Shown piece by piece: positions 5,896 to 6,642 of a stretch of 6,642 bases of DNA. Made by a program: the position numbers and the translations under genes. Origin of the DNA: Spirochaetales bacterium. GTDB lineage: Bacteria > Spirochaetota > Spirochaetia > DTKZ01. Positions within the stretch are counted from its first letter, which is position 1. The number at the start of each line of letters is the position of its first letter. The DNA is taken from positions 1 to 6,642 of the forward strand of contig JAISAF010000184.1 of NCBI GenBank assembly GCA_031266855.1, written 5' to 3'. A model generated the notes under the pieces. The model ran no database searches. It worked only from the letters and a program-made list of their open reading frames with translations, and was not told the origin of the DNA.

Positions 5896-5917
5896 AATAT
5901 AAATAATAGGCAGAGAA

Positions 5918-6511
5918 ATGATGGATATACAAATATATTTACGGGATAAAAATGAAAAAATGGTTCAAGCCTGGCTTGAAGAATTCAAAAATTATTCAAA
6001 TGTGGAAATATCCTGCGGAAATATTTTTGACATAAAGGCCGACGCGATAATCAGCCCGGCAAATTCATTTGGATTTATGGACGGCGGTATTGATTTAGTA
6101 TATAGCGGCTACTTCGGCGGGGAAATACAGAAATCATTACAAAATAAAATTATCAGTGATTTTAATGGCGAACTCCCCGTCGGCCGCGCGGCAATAATTG
6201 AAACAAAGAATAATACTATTAAATATTTGGTATCATGCCCGACAATGCGGGTACCTGAAATCATATCAAATACAGTTAACGCGTATTTGGCTTTCAGGGC
6301 CGGGTTAATAGAAATTATAAATTTTAATCAAACTAAAAGTGAAAAAATATCCAGTATTTTATGTCCCGGCCTTGGAACATTAACAGGAAACATTTCAGCA
6401 AAAACGTGCGCGAAACAAATGAGATACGCCTATGACGCAATAATCTGTAACAAATACAATTTTCCAAATGAATTATTTACCGCCTATAATCAGCATCAAA
6501 TGCTGAAATAA
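5918..6511 (+). CDS. Stand-alone macro-domain protein
   Basis: Predicted macro-domain protein of 197 residues, a fold that binds ADP-ribose or removes it from targets. In order: GNIFDIKADAIISPANS (34-50, the usual first strand plus Asn-Ser motif), GFMDGGID (52-59, in place of GGGVD), LPVGRAAI (86-93), CPTMRVPE (107-114), and CPGLGTLTGNIS (149-160), the second phosphate-binding loop. The first 30 residues are a short N-terminal addition. No signal peptide or membrane segment is seen, so it is probably cytoplasmic. The start is ATG at 5918 or 5921; the ribosome site (AGG, GAG-like, 5908-5915) is weak. The gene is clearly A+T-richer than livHMGF, which suggests a different origin. No ADP-ribosyltransferase or toxin partner is present in the window, so its target is unknown. 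Confidence 0.85.
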   Translation: MMDIQIYLRDKNEKMVQAWLEEFKNYSNVEISCGNIFDIKADAIISPANSFGFMDGGIDLVYSGYFGGEIQKSLQNKIISDFNGELPVGRAAIIETKNNTIKYLVSCPTMRVPEIISNTVNAYLAFRAGLIEIINFNQTKSEKISSILCPGLGTLTGNISAKTCAKQMRYAYDAIICNKYNFPNELFTAYNQHQMLK

Positions 6512-6524
6512 ATAAGAAATATAA

Positions 6525-6630
6525 CCGCTAAGTCGAAGACTGGCAAGGGCGAAGACGGGCAAGGGCGAGGAAGCAAAAGGAGGAAGGAAGAAAAAATGAA
6601 ATATTTTAGATTTCCTTCTTAGACTTCGCG
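6525..6630 (+). repeat. Small intergenic repeat, copy 4, with 16-bp tandem units
   Basis: It starts CCGCTAAGTCGAAGAC (6525-6540), carries two 16-base units (6533-6548 and 6549-6564, differing at two positions) and part of a third, then a purine tract. It ends in a variant of the family terminus, CTTCTTAGACTTCGCG (6615-6630). It lies 13 bases after the macro-domain stop, again at a 3' gene end and in the same orientation as the other copies. Confidence 0.7.
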
Positions 6631-6642
6631 CTTATTTATATT

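Noticed and set aside
5665..5949. 94-codon frame running through the macro leader
   Set aside because: It reads the promoter and three hairpins and overlaps the macro-domain start in another frame.

Overview
The window reads as chromosomal DNA from a Gram-negative-like bacterium, most plausibly a spirochaete of the Treponema group. The reasons are a relaxed lipobox, the gene styles, and intergenic spaces packed with short palindromes. That placement is an inference from general appearance, not from a marker gene.

Positions 341-3777 hold four tightly coupled genes, livH-livM-livG-livF. They encode the two membrane permeases and two ATPases of a branched-chain amino acid type (HAAT family) ABC importer. 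The joins are ATGA overlaps (livH/livM and livM/livG) and a 14-base overlap (livG/livF), so this is one translationally coupled operon. The substrate-binding protein (livJ) is not in the window and may lie just upstream. A classical short-chain dehydrogenase/reductase (SDR) gene follows at 4097-4930 on the same strand.

From about 4930 the DNA becomes visibly richer in A+T. It holds a small lipoprotein gene (5146-5553) that appears to start with the rare codon ATT, and a macro-domain gene (5918-6511). The macro gene has a near-consensus sigma70-type promoter and a leader made almost entirely of hairpins.

The spaces between genes are unusual. A row of perfect, mutually different hairpins fills 1-310. 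A 68-base piece of it (163-230) recurs inverted at 3848-3915, so two near-identical inverted repeats bracket the liv operon. A second repeat family lies after livF, the SDR gene, the lipoprotein gene and the macro gene. Its members begin with CCGCTAAGTCGAAGAC or a close variant, and three of the four end in a version of CTTCTTCGACTT-GCGG. Three copies contain 16-base units or degenerate relatives of them, built on CGAAGAC. These look like small non-autonomous repeats with terminal inverted repeats, all in the same orientation and all at 3' ends of genes.

All genes are on the + strand. I found no tRNA, rRNA, CRISPR array, transposase or phage structural gene.
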